Below, in pieces: positions 10,733 to 17,969 of a stretch of DNA of 47,833 bases (the stretch's first letter is position 1; the number at the start of each line of letters is the position of its first letter). Where the stretch lies: NCBI GenBank assembly GCA_035310145.1, contig DATGEL010000130.1:1-47833 (forward strand), in the 5' to 3' direction. Position numbers and translations under genes: made by a program. The stretch comes from Dehalococcoidia bacterium. GTDB lineage: Bacteria > Chloroflexota > Dehalococcoidia > CAUJGQ01. The notes beneath the pieces were generated by a model. It ran no database searches. It was not told the origin of the DNA and saw only the letters and a list, made by a program, of their open reading frames with translations.

Positions 10733-11746
10733 TCAGCTTTCAAGCCGCGGGGCCGGCCGGGATCCCGACCCATTCAGAAGCATATAGAGCAACGCGCCCG
10801 CGACCAGGTACTTCATTCGTGCCTGGGTGAACGCATACAGTCGCGGGTCGTCGCTGAAGCGTTCCGGCAGCTCCTCCGGCACGCCCTGCCCCGCGCCGAT
10901 GTTGCGCGGCAGCGGATGCATGATCGCCGCGTCTGCCCGCACCGACGCGGCAACTTCGTCGGTGAGCACAAACACTCCCGGCTCCTCGCCGGCGGGCAGG
11001 TACCGTTCGGCCATGCCCAGGTGCAGGTTGTTCGCCTGCGCGAAGTAGATCACGTCGGCGCTCGGCGCTACCAAACGCAGATCGTTGACCAGCGCCAGGT
11101 CGACGCCGGTTGCCGCCAGCGAAGCGCGCAACTCCTCGAACAGCGCGGTCAGCGCCGGACGCACGACGAGGCTCAGCCGCAATCCCTGGCACACGCGCCC
11201 AAGCAGCATCGCCAGCGACTGCACAATCACCAGCGAGGCGCCGTCGCCCGGCACGACCGCGACATGAAGTTGGTCGATGCGGCCCAGCGCCCGCCGAATC
11301 GTGACCAGGTCCGCCAGTGCCTGTGTCGGGTGCTGGGCGCTGCCGAGCGCCGCCCGATGCGCCGGCTCACCCGCGTTGATCACCGGCACGCGAGAAACGG
11401 CGGCGGCTCGCTCTGCTCCGCCCGCCGCCGCGGCGCGCACGACGATCGCCGCATAATCGAGACCGTTGAGAATGCGCACCTCGTCTTCGATGCTCTGCCG
11501 GCGACCTTCGGCGGTGAACGCGTCCTCGAAGTCAGCCTGCTCGTGGCCACCGCCCAGCCGCTTGATCGCGCGGGAAAAGGCGAGCCGCGTGAGAAAGCTT
11601 GGCTGTTGAAAGAGGTGGAAAATCTCCGTTCCGCTCAGCGCCGTTGCCGGCCAACCCTGTTCGAAGCGGGCAACCGTCGGCAGCAACTCCCCGAGGATCC
11701 AGGACCGCTCGAACTGCTCGACCGCCAGCACGTGCCGCATCTGCAT
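10733..11746 (-). CDS. Aspartate/ornithine carbamoyltransferase-like protein, probable pseudoenzyme
   Basis: About 337 residues from the ATG at 11746, which follows AGGAGGAGG; the longer TTG-initiated frame lacks such a site. The overall fold signature is that of aspartate carbamoyltransferase: the carbamoyl-phosphate-site region FQQPSFLTRLAF, HPTQALAD, a GDG-containing second domain and MHPLPRN near the C-terminus. However, the catalytic loop normally reads PSTRTR and here reads PSFLTR, replacing the Arg that holds carbamoyl phosphate. The 80s-loop region that should contain KGES reads EGRRQS. The aspartate-domain motifs are better kept. True PyrB would make carbamoyl aspartate for pyrimidine synthesis; this copy more likely has another substrate or is regulatory. 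It is the first gene of the chromosomal side next to the tRNA scar. Confidence 0.7.
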   Translation of the reverse strand: MQMRHVLAVEQFERSWILGELLPTVARFEQGWPATALSGTEIFHLFQQPSFLTRLAFSRAIKRLGGGHEQADFEDAFTAEGRRQSIEDEVRILNGLDYAAIVVRAAAAGGAERAAAVSRVPVINAGEPAHRAALGSAQHPTQALADLVTIRRALGRIDQLHVAVVPGDGASLVIVQSLAMLLGRVCQGLRLSLVVRPALTALFEELRASLAATGVDLALVNDLRLVAPSADVIYFAQANNLHLGMAERYLPAGEEPGVFVLTDEVAASVRADAAIMHPLPRNIGAGQGVPEELPERFSDDPRLYAFTQARMKYLVAGALLYMLLNGSGSRPAPRLES

Positions 11747-11790
11747 GCCCCCTCCTCCTCTGCCGCCTCGTCCCTCGTCGCTCAAGCGAA

Positions 11791-11812
11791 GGGGCGGCCG
11801 CGTGGCCGCCCC
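11791..11812 (-). terminator. GC-rich hairpin downstream of acyl-CoA dehydrogenase
   Basis: A perfect 9-bp stem, GGGGCGGCC / GGCCGCCCC, with a GCGT loop lies between the acyl-CoA dehydrogenase stop (11843) and the next gene's start (11746), both on the minus strand. No clear U-tract follows on that strand. Confidence 0.45.
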
Positions 11813-11842
11813 ATGCTCAAGCTCGCCTCCCCCGTCTCGCGC

Positions 11843-13027
11843 CTAGCCCCGCGGCAGGCCCAGGCCACGCGTGGCGATCAGGTTGCGCTGGATCTCGTTG
11901 GTGCCGGAGAAAATGCTCGTCGGCACCGAGGTCAGGTAGCCCTCCGGCAGCTCGCCGGAAAACGGCGCCCGCGGCTCTTCCGGCACGAGCTGGCCGGGCA
12001 GCCCCACCATGTTCACGCCGTAGCGGTAGATGCGCTGCCCCAGCTCCGACTGGAAGATCTTGATCACCGAGGCTTCGTAGTTGGGGTGGCGGCCCTTCGC
12101 CTGCATGTCGCCGATGCGATAGCCCAGATACTTCGCCACGTTGTTCTCGATCACCAGGTTTGCCAGGCCGAGCCGGTGCCGCTCGCGCTTCTCCACCGGC
12201 TGGTCCTTCAGCCAGGCGCTCAGCTTCTCCAGCGTGCGCCGCTGCGCCGCCGTGCCGCCGATACCGGAGCGCTCGAAGTCAAGCAGCGTCATGCCGACGT
12301 ACCAGCCGCGATTCTCCTCGCCCACGAGGTTCCTGCGCGGAATGCGCACGTCCTCGAAGAACACCTCGTTGAAGTGATGCCGGTTCGCCATGTTGATCAG
12401 CGGGCGCACCTGCACGCCGGGCGTGTGCTTGATGTCGAGCAAGAGAAACGAGATGCCGCGGTGCTTGGGCGCGTCCGGGTCCGTGCGCGCCAGCATGAAC
12501 ATCCAATTGGCGCGGTGGCCGCCGGAGGTCCAGATCTTCTGGCCGTTGACGACGTAGTCGTCGCCGTCGCGCACCGCGCGCGTCTGCAACGACGCCAGGT
12601 CCGAGCCGGCGCCCGGCTCAGAGTAGCCCTGGCACCAGATCGCCTCGCCGCTGGTGATGCGCGGCAGGTGCTCCTTTTTCTGCTCCTCGGAGCCGTGGAT
12701 GATCAGCGTGGGGCCGATCATGCCGACGCCAAAGCCGCGTGTGCCGGTGTCCGGCGCGCCGGCGTAGCCGAACTCCTCGTTGAAGACCATCTGCTCGTAG
12801 ATCGAGGCGCCGAGACCCCCGTACTCTCTCGGCCAGGCCGGCGCGATCCAGCCGCGCTTGCCCAGCTCGGTGTTGAAGCGTTGCGCCGCGGCGAACGCCT
12901 CATCGTTGCGGGCGCCCATCGAGCCGCCGTTCTCGAGATCCCTGGGCAGGTGCTGTGCGAGGAAGCTGCGCACCTCCGCGCGCAGCGCCTCCTCCTTTTC
13001 GCCGAACTGCAGTTCCACGCGATCCAT
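11843..13027 (-). CDS. Acyl-CoA dehydrogenase
   Basis: About 394 residues if started at the ATG at 13027 (MDRVELQFGEKEEALRAEVR), the position expected for the family; an ATG at 13054 is an alternative, and neither has a good ribosome site. It carries the FAD/substrate signature WCQGYSEPGAGSDLASL, the central beta-domain, and the C-terminal GTNEIQRNLIATRGLGLPRG that closes the flavin site. The enzyme would introduce a trans double bond into an acyl-CoA and pass electrons to ETF. The sequence type resembles the broad CaiA/FadE group that includes steroid side-chain enzymes, so the exact acyl chain cannot be named. It stands alone, divergent from the serine hydrolase gene at 13229. Confidence 0.9.
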   Translation of the reverse strand: MDRVELQFGEKEEALRAEVRSFLAQHLPRDLENGGSMGARNDEAFAAAQRFNTELGKRGWIAPAWPREYGGLGASIYEQMVFNEEFGYAGAPDTGTRGFGVGMIGPTLIIHGSEEQKKEHLPRITSGEAIWCQGYSEPGAGSDLASLQTRAVRDGDDYVVNGQKIWTSGGHRANWMFMLARTDPDAPKHRGISFLLLDIKHTPGVQVRPLINMANRHHFNEVFFEDVRIPRRNLVGEENRGWYVGMTLLDFERSGIGGTAAQRRTLEKLSAWLKDQPVEKRERHRLGLANLVIENNVAKYLGYRIGDMQAKGRHPNYEASVIKIFQSELGQRIYRYGVNMVGLPGQLVPEEPRAPFSGELPEGYLTSVPTSIFSGTNEIQRNLIATRGLGLPRG

Positions 13028-13228
13028 CCTTAGCGAAGGGTGCAAATCGGGCATGCTCGCGGCGGAGAACGCACAACGGCGGCGCCGCGATCGGGTTTTG
13101 CGGTCTCGTTCCGCTGAGCACGCAGGCACGAAACGCCCGAGGCGGCGGTACGCGGCGCGCGTTGGCCGCCGCACTGCTCCACGGTTACCATACGTTTGCG
13201 CAGGGCAAACGAACAAGCGGAGGTCGCG

Positions 13229-14179
13229 ATGACCGCGGTCGCCTCGCTGGAAGCCGGACTACGCCGTCTGGCGGATGCCGCCGCGGCCGACGGCGTTGAG
13301 GCCGGCCTGGCCGCCCTGCAGATCGAGCGTGGTGAGCGGGTCAGAGTCGATGCGGATCGTCCGTTTGCGTCGTGCAGCGTCTTCAAGGTGCCGGTGCTGG
13401 TCGAGGCCTTCCGCCGGGCCGCGGCCGGCGAATTCTCGCTGCTCAACCGCTGGCAGCTCAGCGAGGACGACAAGACGGTGGGCAGCGGCGTGCTGCAACT
13501 GCTCGACGCGCACCTGGCGCCCACCGTGCATGACCTGCTGACGCTGATGATCGTGATCAGCGATAACACCGCCGCCGACATCCTCGTGCGCCGGCTCGGC
13601 GCCGAGCGCGTTACGGCCACGATGCGCGAGTTGGGGCTGCGCCACACCTGGGTCAGCGCCACCTGCCGCCGCCTGTTCGAGCTGATGGATCTGCCGCGCG
13701 ACCACCGCCTCGCACCATCCGAGCGGGCGCGGCAGTGGAAGCAACACCCAACCGATCCAGACAGCCCCGCCTACCACGCCTCCGCCGAAAACGACGTGAC
13801 CAGCGCCGACGATATGGTCGATCTCTTCGCCGCGATTCAGAGCGGCGCGGGCATGGAGCGCATCGGCCTGGGTCGCGCCGAGTGTGAGCCGATGCTTGCC
13901 ATCCTGTTGCGGCAGCAGTTGAACGACCGACTGCCGCGCTACCTGCCCGGCACGCTCGACTTCGCCCACAAGACCGGCTCGCTCAGCGGCGCCTGGGAGA
14001 TTCACAACGACGCGGGCGTGTTGACCCTGGAGAACGGCGAGCATCTCGCGATCGCGGCCTTCACCCGCGCCCGCGTGCCCGAGGGCGCCGGCCCGCGTGA
14101 ACTCTCCGCCCTGCGCCGCCGCCTCGACGACCTGATCGCCGAAGCCGCCCGCGCGGCCTACGAGCACTGGCGCTCGTAG
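13229..14179 (+). CDS. Class A beta-lactamase-like serine hydrolase
   Basis: About 316 residues from the ATG at 13229, chosen because GGAGG ends 7 bases upstream. The three active-site motifs of the penicillin-binding/beta-lactamase fold are present: SVFK (Ser near residue 50), SDN (near 110) and KTG (near 248). No ExxLN motif is seen in the region where the class A omega loop would supply the deacylating Glu166. It also has no signal peptide, while true class A enzymes are exported. It therefore looks like the beta-lactamase2 (PF13354-type) serine hydrolase group rather than a resistance enzyme. A second member of the fold is at 19918, membrane-anchored. Substrate unknown. Confidence 0.75.
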   Translation: MTAVASLEAGLRRLADAAAADGVEAGLAALQIERGERVRVDADRPFASCSVFKVPVLVEAFRRAAAGEFSLLNRWQLSEDDKTVGSGVLQLLDAHLAPTVHDLLTLMIVISDNTAADILVRRLGAERVTATMRELGLRHTWVSATCRRLFELMDLPRDHRLAPSERARQWKQHPTDPDSPAYHASAENDVTSADDMVDLFAAIQSGAGMERIGLGRAECEPMLAILLRQQLNDRLPRYLPGTLDFAHKTGSLSGAWEIHNDAGVLTLENGEHLAIAAFTRARVPEGAGPRELSALRRRLDDLIAEAARAAYEHWRS

Positions 14180-14191
14180 CGGGCCGCACGG

Positions 14192-14214
14192 CGGCGGGCG
14201 GAACCGGCCCGCCG
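14192..14214. terminator. GC-rich hairpin between convergent genes
   Basis: CGGCGGGC (14192-14199) pairs with GCCCGCCG (14207-14214) around a 7-base loop, lying between the stops of the serine hydrolase (plus) and the zinc-finger gene (minus). It could end transcription from both sides; no U-tract is present. Confidence 0.4.
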
Positions 14215-14244
14215 GCGGCGCGCGGCGCGTCATGGGCCGGCGTC

Positions 14245-14556
14245 CTACTCTTGCGCCGCCGCCGCGACCAGGATCTCGACCTCCGCCAGACACTCGCCGC
14301 ACCCCTGCAGATGGCCCGTTACCGCCTCGGCCTCCGCGGCCGCCAGCTCGCCTATCACATAGGCCAGCAGCGTGTCGGCGGCCGGGCAGGAGCGACGGTA
14401 ATAGACCCGGAGCAGCAGATGCGCCACGCGTCGGTACTGTGCCAGCGCGGCGCGGCAGGCGGCGCAGCGCAACAGATGGCGCAGGACCGGCGCGTCGGGA
14501 GTCTCTCGATAGATGAAAGCGATGAGCTGCTCCCCCTTCAGTTCACCGGGCGCCAT
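14245..14556 (-). CDS. Zinc-finger protein with two HxxxCxxC motifs (anti-sigma-like)
   Basis: About 103 residues from the ATG at 14556; the frame is open upstream to 14637 and no good ribosome site fixes the start. It contains two copies of the zinc-binding anti-sigma motif, HLLRCAAC and HLQGCGEC, each followed by a helix. A DTLLAYVIGELAAAEAEAV segment matches the usual first helix of putative zinc-finger (zf-HC2) domains. There is no transmembrane segment and no sigma factor gene beside it, so it may be a soluble anti-sigma or a zinc-finger relative used in protein interaction. The two half-units look like an internal duplication. Confidence 0.6.
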   Translation of the reverse strand: MAPGELKGEQLIAFIYRETPDAPVLRHLLRCAACRAALAQYRRVAHLLLRVYYRRSCPAADTLLAYVIGELAAAEAEAVTGHLQGCGECLAEVEILVAAAAQE

Positions 14557-14828
14557 ACAGCCGGGGGGCACGTCGTTCGTAGCGCGGGCCTCCGGCGAAA
14601 GATCAGGGCGGCAGCATCGCCACTGCACCCGCGGCACCCGTTGTAAGTAAACGGTCGAGCACCGCCGATTCGCGCATCAGTTTCCTGAAACTTGTGCGGC
14701 CCTGCGGATCTCCTTCTGATGTCTGAGAAGCGGGCGACGCCGTTCCGGCATACGATGAGAGCAACACGAGAGCAAACTTGTTCATGGGACGCGGGACGCG
14801 GGACGAGGCTGCGGAGGGTAGCCGGCGC

Positions 14829-16544
14829 ATGAGTCAGCGGCGCATTGAGACCAACCAGGACCTGGCCGAGCTGCTGAGCGACGTTGCGGTCGCCTACAAG
14901 ATTCGCGGCCGCAACCGCTTCGAGGCCCAGGCCTATGAGAGCGCCGCCGCCGGCGTCGAACACGCCACGCGCAACGCCCGTGAGCTGTGGCAGCAGGGCA
15001 CGCTCACCGAGATTCCCGGCATCGGTAAGGGCATCGCCGGCTACCTGGAGGAGCTGTTCCGCAGCGGCCATGTGCGCCACTTCGAGGAGGTGTTCGCGGG
15101 CATTCCCGAGGCGGTCTTCGACCTGGTGAAGATCCCCGGTGTCGGCCCGGCGACAGCGCAGAAGCTGGCCGGCGCCGGGGTCGAAGACTTGCGCGACCTC
15201 GAGATGAAGATCACCAGCGGCGGTCTCGCCGGCAAAGGCTTCTCGGCGAAGGCGCTGGAGAAGCTCGGCAGCGGCCTGGGGGAGCTGCAGCGCCGCTCCG
15301 GCCGCCTGTTGCTGCCGGCGGCCGAGCGGCTGGCTGCCGAGCTGCTGGTCCACTTGCGCGGGTCGGGCCTCGTGGTCGCGGCCGAGGCGGCGGGCAGCCT
15401 GCGGCGGCGCGTCGCGACGATCGGCGATCTCGACCTCGCCGCCGCCAGCGAGCGCCCCGCCGATTTGATCGCCCATTTTGCGACTGCGCCCGGCGTGGCT
15501 CGCCTGATCGAATCCGGTCCCTCTGCCGCCAGCGTCACGTTGCACAGCGGGGTGCGTGTCGATCTGCTTACCGCCCCGCCGCACAACTACGGCGCTCTGC
15601 TGCACCACTTCACCGGCTCCAAACAGCACAACATTCACCTCCGGGCGATCGCGCGCCAGCGTGGTCTCTCCATCTCTGAGCTGGGCGTGCTGCGCCTGGC
15701 GGACGGCGTTGTGCTGCCCGCCGCCACGGAAGATGAAGTCTACGACCTGCTGGAGATGCAGACGCCCCCGCCGGAGCTGCGCGAAGACTCGGGCGAGATC
15801 GAGGCGGCGCTGGCGCACACGCTGCCGCAGCTGATCGAAGCGGCGGCGATCCGCGGCGACTGCCACACGCACACGCGCTGGAGCGACGGCGCTAACAGCA
15901 TGGCCGAGATGGTCGCTGCCTGCGGCGCCCTGGGCCGTTCCTACATGGTGATCACCGATCATTCGTATCCCAACCTCGATTTCGCCGCCCGCTCGCGCGA
16001 GTTGGACGCGCTGCGGGCCTCGAATCGCGGCATCCGCCTGATCGACGGGCTGGAAGTGAACATCACCTCCGAGGGCGGCCTGCAGGTGCCCGACGCGATC
16101 TTGAGCCGCCACGAGTACTGCATCGGCTCGATCCACAGCAGCTTCCGCCAGCCACGGGAGGAGATGACCGCGCGCCTGCTCTCTGCCCTGGCGAATCCGA
16201 ACATCAACGGCATCGCCCACCCCACCGGCCGGCTGATCAACCAGCGCGAAGGCATCGACGCCGACTGGGGCGCCGTGATGGCCGCGTGCCTGCGTCATGA
16301 CAAGTTCTTGGAGATCGATGGCTGGCCGGACCGCCTCGACCTGCCGGACGGGCTGGTGCGCGAGGCGGTGCGCCGCGGCGTGAAGCTCGTGATCGACAGC
16401 GACGCCCACGCCACCGATCAGTTGCCGGCGCTGCGCTACGGGGTCGAGGTGGCGCGGCGTGGCTGGGCCGGCGCCGCGAACGTGCTCAATACCCTGCCCT
16501 ACGAGCAGTTTGTGCAAGAGGCCCATGTGCGCCTGCGCGACTGA
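14829..16544 (+). CDS. polX: DNA polymerase/3'-5' exonuclease PolX
   Basis: About 571 residues from the ATG at 14829, with GGAGG 11 bases upstream; an in-frame ATG at 14778 is less likely. Domain order is typical of bacterial PolX: an N-terminal 8-kDa/HhH region with two helix-hairpin-helix motifs (IPGIGKGIA and IPGVGPATA), a polymerase X palm with GSLRRR...GDLD (about residues 188-202) and VDLL as the third catalytic Asp strand, then a C-terminal PHP domain beginning GDCHTHTRWSDG (about 343) with metal-binding His and Asp residues (ITDHS, IGSIHSSF, DSDAHAT). It fills gaps in base excision repair and trims 3' ends with the PHP exonuclease. Full length and apparently intact. Confidence 0.93.
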   Translation: MSQRRIETNQDLAELLSDVAVAYKIRGRNRFEAQAYESAAAGVEHATRNARELWQQGTLTEIPGIGKGIAGYLEELFRSGHVRHFEEVFAGIPEAVFDLVKIPGVGPATAQKLAGAGVEDLRDLEMKITSGGLAGKGFSAKALEKLGSGLGELQRRSGRLLLPAAERLAAELLVHLRGSGLVVAAEAAGSLRRRVATIGDLDLAAASERPADLIAHFATAPGVARLIESGPSAASVTLHSGVRVDLLTAPPHNYGALLHHFTGSKQHNIHLRAIARQRGLSISELGVLRLADGVVLPAATEDEVYDLLEMQTPPPELREDSGEIEAALAHTLPQLIEAAAIRGDCHTHTRWSDGANSMAEMVAACGALGRSYMVITDHSYPNLDFAARSRELDALRASNRGIRLIDGLEVNITSEGGLQVPDAILSRHEYCIGSIHSSFRQPREEMTARLLSALANPNINGIAHPTGRLINQREGIDADWGAVMAACLRHDKFLEIDGWPDRLDLPDGLVREAVRRGVKLVIDSDAHATDQLPALRYGVEVARRGWAGAANVLNTLPYEQFVQEAHVRLRD

Positions 16545-16562
16545 GACGCTGTCATGCAGCCG

Positions 16563-16923
16563 TTAGCCCTCCCGCTGGTGGGTGAGATCGACCAGAGAGC
16601 GGGGCGCGCCGCGACGCTCCGCCGCCCAGAGTATGGCGGCCGTGCGCAGCTTGTCGGCCTTCGTGGTGGCGGCTCGCCGGCTGAACACGTCGTAACCGTT
16701 GCGCTCGATTCGCTCCAGGATCGCGCGTAGAGCCACCCAGCCGGCCGCACGGGATAGAGGGCGAACTTCGGCAAGGAGGGGATCCCCGTCTCGGCGGGGC
16801 GGTAGATCGCGCGGTTGAGGTCGATTTCTTGGTGAACTGCATGGCGAGACCGAGGTCGGCGGCATAAGGCAGTGCGGCGGGACCACCCAGGCCCACGATC
16901 GCGCAGATCATCAGGCCGATCAC
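16563..16923 (-). pseudogene. Phytoene/squalene synthase pseudogene
   Basis: Read on the minus strand from 16923, one frame gives VIGLMICAIVGLGG then AADLGLAMQFT, the family motif that precedes NILRD. After QFT the expected NILRDxxED is missing and the homology continues in a second frame (RAIYRPAE, then GIPSLPKFALYPV). It then moves to a third frame that gives RAILERIERNGYDVFSRR and KADKLRTAAIL, the C-terminal signature of phytoene synthases. The first half of the gene, including the first Asp-rich motif, is absent. At least one deletion and one frameshift make it nonfunctional. It would have joined two geranylgeranyl diphosphates to phytoene for carotenoids. A decaying UbiA prenyltransferase of carotenoid type lies 1.4 kb away. 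Confidence 0.65.
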
Positions 16924-17044
16924 CGAGGGAGGCAGCGCGGCCGAGCGGGCGCACGCCGATGCCTACATCGCCAAGCCCTTCAATCTGGTGGATCTGGAGG
17001 AGCTGGTGCGGCGCTGGTTGCCCTCCGGCGACGGGACCGGGTAG
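16922..17044 (+). pseudogene. Response-regulator receiver domain fossil (C-terminal end)
   Basis: The frame ending at TAG 17042-17044 reads ADAYIAKPFNLVDLEELVRR, the beta5-alpha5 end of a CheY-like receiver with its conserved Lys-Pro. The Asp pocket, phosphoacceptor strand and start codon are missing. The homology begins exactly where the phytoene-synthase homology on the other strand stops, so a rearrangement joined two broken genes. From 17045 to 17180 I see no gene. Confidence 0.55.
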
Positions 17045-17181
17045 CGGCCGGAGCAACGGCGTGGGCAGCGCGGCCCCTACCTGCCGGGTGAAGGTGCTCG
17101 CATCATCCTAGCGACGAAAGAATTATGACAAACCGCTCTGGCTACTGTCGTCGGTACTGGCGGGGAAGGCGCCGCACGCGC

Positions 17182-17227
17182 ACGCTGGAAGAATCCCCCG
17201 TCCGACCCCCGCACGGGACCGTGAGCA
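17182..17227 (+). promoter_or_regulatory. Conserved 46-nt leader of small paralogue 1
   Basis: The 46 bases before the ATG at 17228 align without gaps to the 46 bases before the ATG at 17727, with 29 identical positions by hand count. Shared blocks are ACGCT, CCCCGTCCG and GGAC-GTGAG immediately before the start. The conservation suggests that regulatory or translation signals were duplicated with the gene. Confidence 0.45.
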
Positions 17228-17470
17228 ATGCTGGAACATGACCGGACCACCGATCGCTTCATCGGCGCCCGCTATGCCGTGTCGGCGCCACACTTTCTGC
17301 AGCGCATGCGCGAGCTCTTGATCGCGGGCTGGGAGATGGGTCCCGCGCTCGAACACCTGTTGGACGAGGCTGTGTGGTCCCCGGCAATGGCCGGCGTCGA
17401 GCCGCTGCTGACGGCGGACGACGTACTCGCCGAAGCCCAGCGCATCCTGCATGAGCATTATGTCGGCTGA
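17228..17470 (+). CDS. Small 80-aa protein, tandem paralogue 1
   Basis: An 80-residue protein with no family I recognise. It is a clear paralogue of the 80-residue product at 17727: a gap-free alignment gives about 34 identical residues. The conserved core is LQR...L..AGWEM (residues 24-37) and the C-terminal block V.PL.T...VLAEA..ILHE.YV (57-79). The C-terminal part looks like an amphipathic helix ending in a His/Tyr-rich tail. There is no signal peptide and no Cys pair. Its own ATG follows GTGAGC, with only a weak ribosome site, as in the sister copy. Conservation across a duplication is the best evidence that both are real genes. Confidence 0.62.
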   Translation: MLEHDRTTDRFIGARYAVSAPHFLQRMRELLIAGWEMGPALEHLLDEAVWSPAMAGVEPLLTADDVLAEAQRILHEHYVG

Positions 17471-17532
17471 GGCCGCGGCTCAGCCAGGCTGAGCGGTGTA
17501 CATCAGCCAATCGATCCGCCTCTTTCTAAGAC

Positions 17533-17604
17533 ATGGTTTCAAAACCGGCTGGAGTTCCCGCTTGCAGAGATGCGATCGCACGTGAACGCCGGTTTTGAAA
17601 CCAT
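17533..17604. repeat. 17-bp perfect inverted repeat, 38-bp spacer
   Basis: ATGGTTTCAAAACCGGC (17533-17549) is repeated in perfect inverse at 17588-17604, giving a 72-bp unit between the two small paralogues. The spacer contains the palindrome TGCGATCGCA. It could be a miniature inverted-repeat element, a large transcription-stop hairpin or a cruciform. The arms are much richer in AT than the neighbouring DNA. No target-site duplication is evident. Confidence 0.6.
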
Positions 17605-17680
17605 CTGTAAAGGCTAAAGGCCGGACAGCGCCGCGCTTGTTTACCGCCGGGGGTGCTGGCGGGCGTTGCACGGGCTGCAT

Positions 17681-17726
17681 ACGCTAAGGATGCACCCCGT
17701 CCGGCGCCTGAACAGGACGGTGAGTG
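17681..17726 (+). promoter_or_regulatory. Conserved 46-nt leader of small paralogue 2
   Basis: Gap-free counterpart of the leader at 17182-17227, sharing ACGCT, CCCCGTCCG and GGAC-GTGAG just before the ATG at 17727. Confidence 0.45.
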
Positions 17727-17969
17727 ATGAACGATCGCGAGTGGCCAACGGATCAAGCAGCCGACGCGCAGCCTGCCGGGCCCGCGCCAGGCGTGCTGCA
17801 ACGTCTGTGCCAGCATCTGGCCGCCGGCTGGGAGATGGTTCATTCGCGGATGCGCGGCCTGTTCAAGGTGATCTCGCGCCCGGCGCGGCCGCTGGTGGAT
17901 CCGCTGCCCACGGTCGAAGCGGTGCTCGCCGAAGCCGAGTGCATCCTGCACGAGCGCTACGTGCGCTGA
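17727..17969 (+). CDS. Small 80-aa protein, tandem paralogue 2
   Basis: The sister of the gene at 17228, of identical length (80 residues) when started at the ATG at 17727 rather than the GTG three bases earlier. The conserved features are LQR, AGWEM and the C-terminal VLAEA.CILHERYV. The middle is more basic than in copy 1 (SRMRGLFKVISRPARP), so the two may have diverged in partner or ligand. Its 3' end overlaps by 13 bases the convergent UbiA gene, and the stop lies in the loop of the hairpin GTGCGC-TGAA-GCGCAC (17961-17976). Function unknown. Confidence 0.62.
   Translation: MNDREWPTDQAADAQPAGPAPGVLQRLCQHLAAGWEMVHSRMRGLFKVISRPARPLVDPLPTVEAVLAEAECILHERYVR

Noticed and set aside
10916-13033. 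705-aa plus-strand frame antisense to the carbamoyltransferase-like and acyl-CoA dehydrogenase genes
   Set aside because: Both minus-strand genes have strong family motifs; the plus frame is compositionally biased and lacks motifs.
14538-16526. 662-aa minus-strand frame opposite PolX
   Set aside because: PolX motifs on the plus strand are complete; the antisense frame is a by-product of high GC at third positions.
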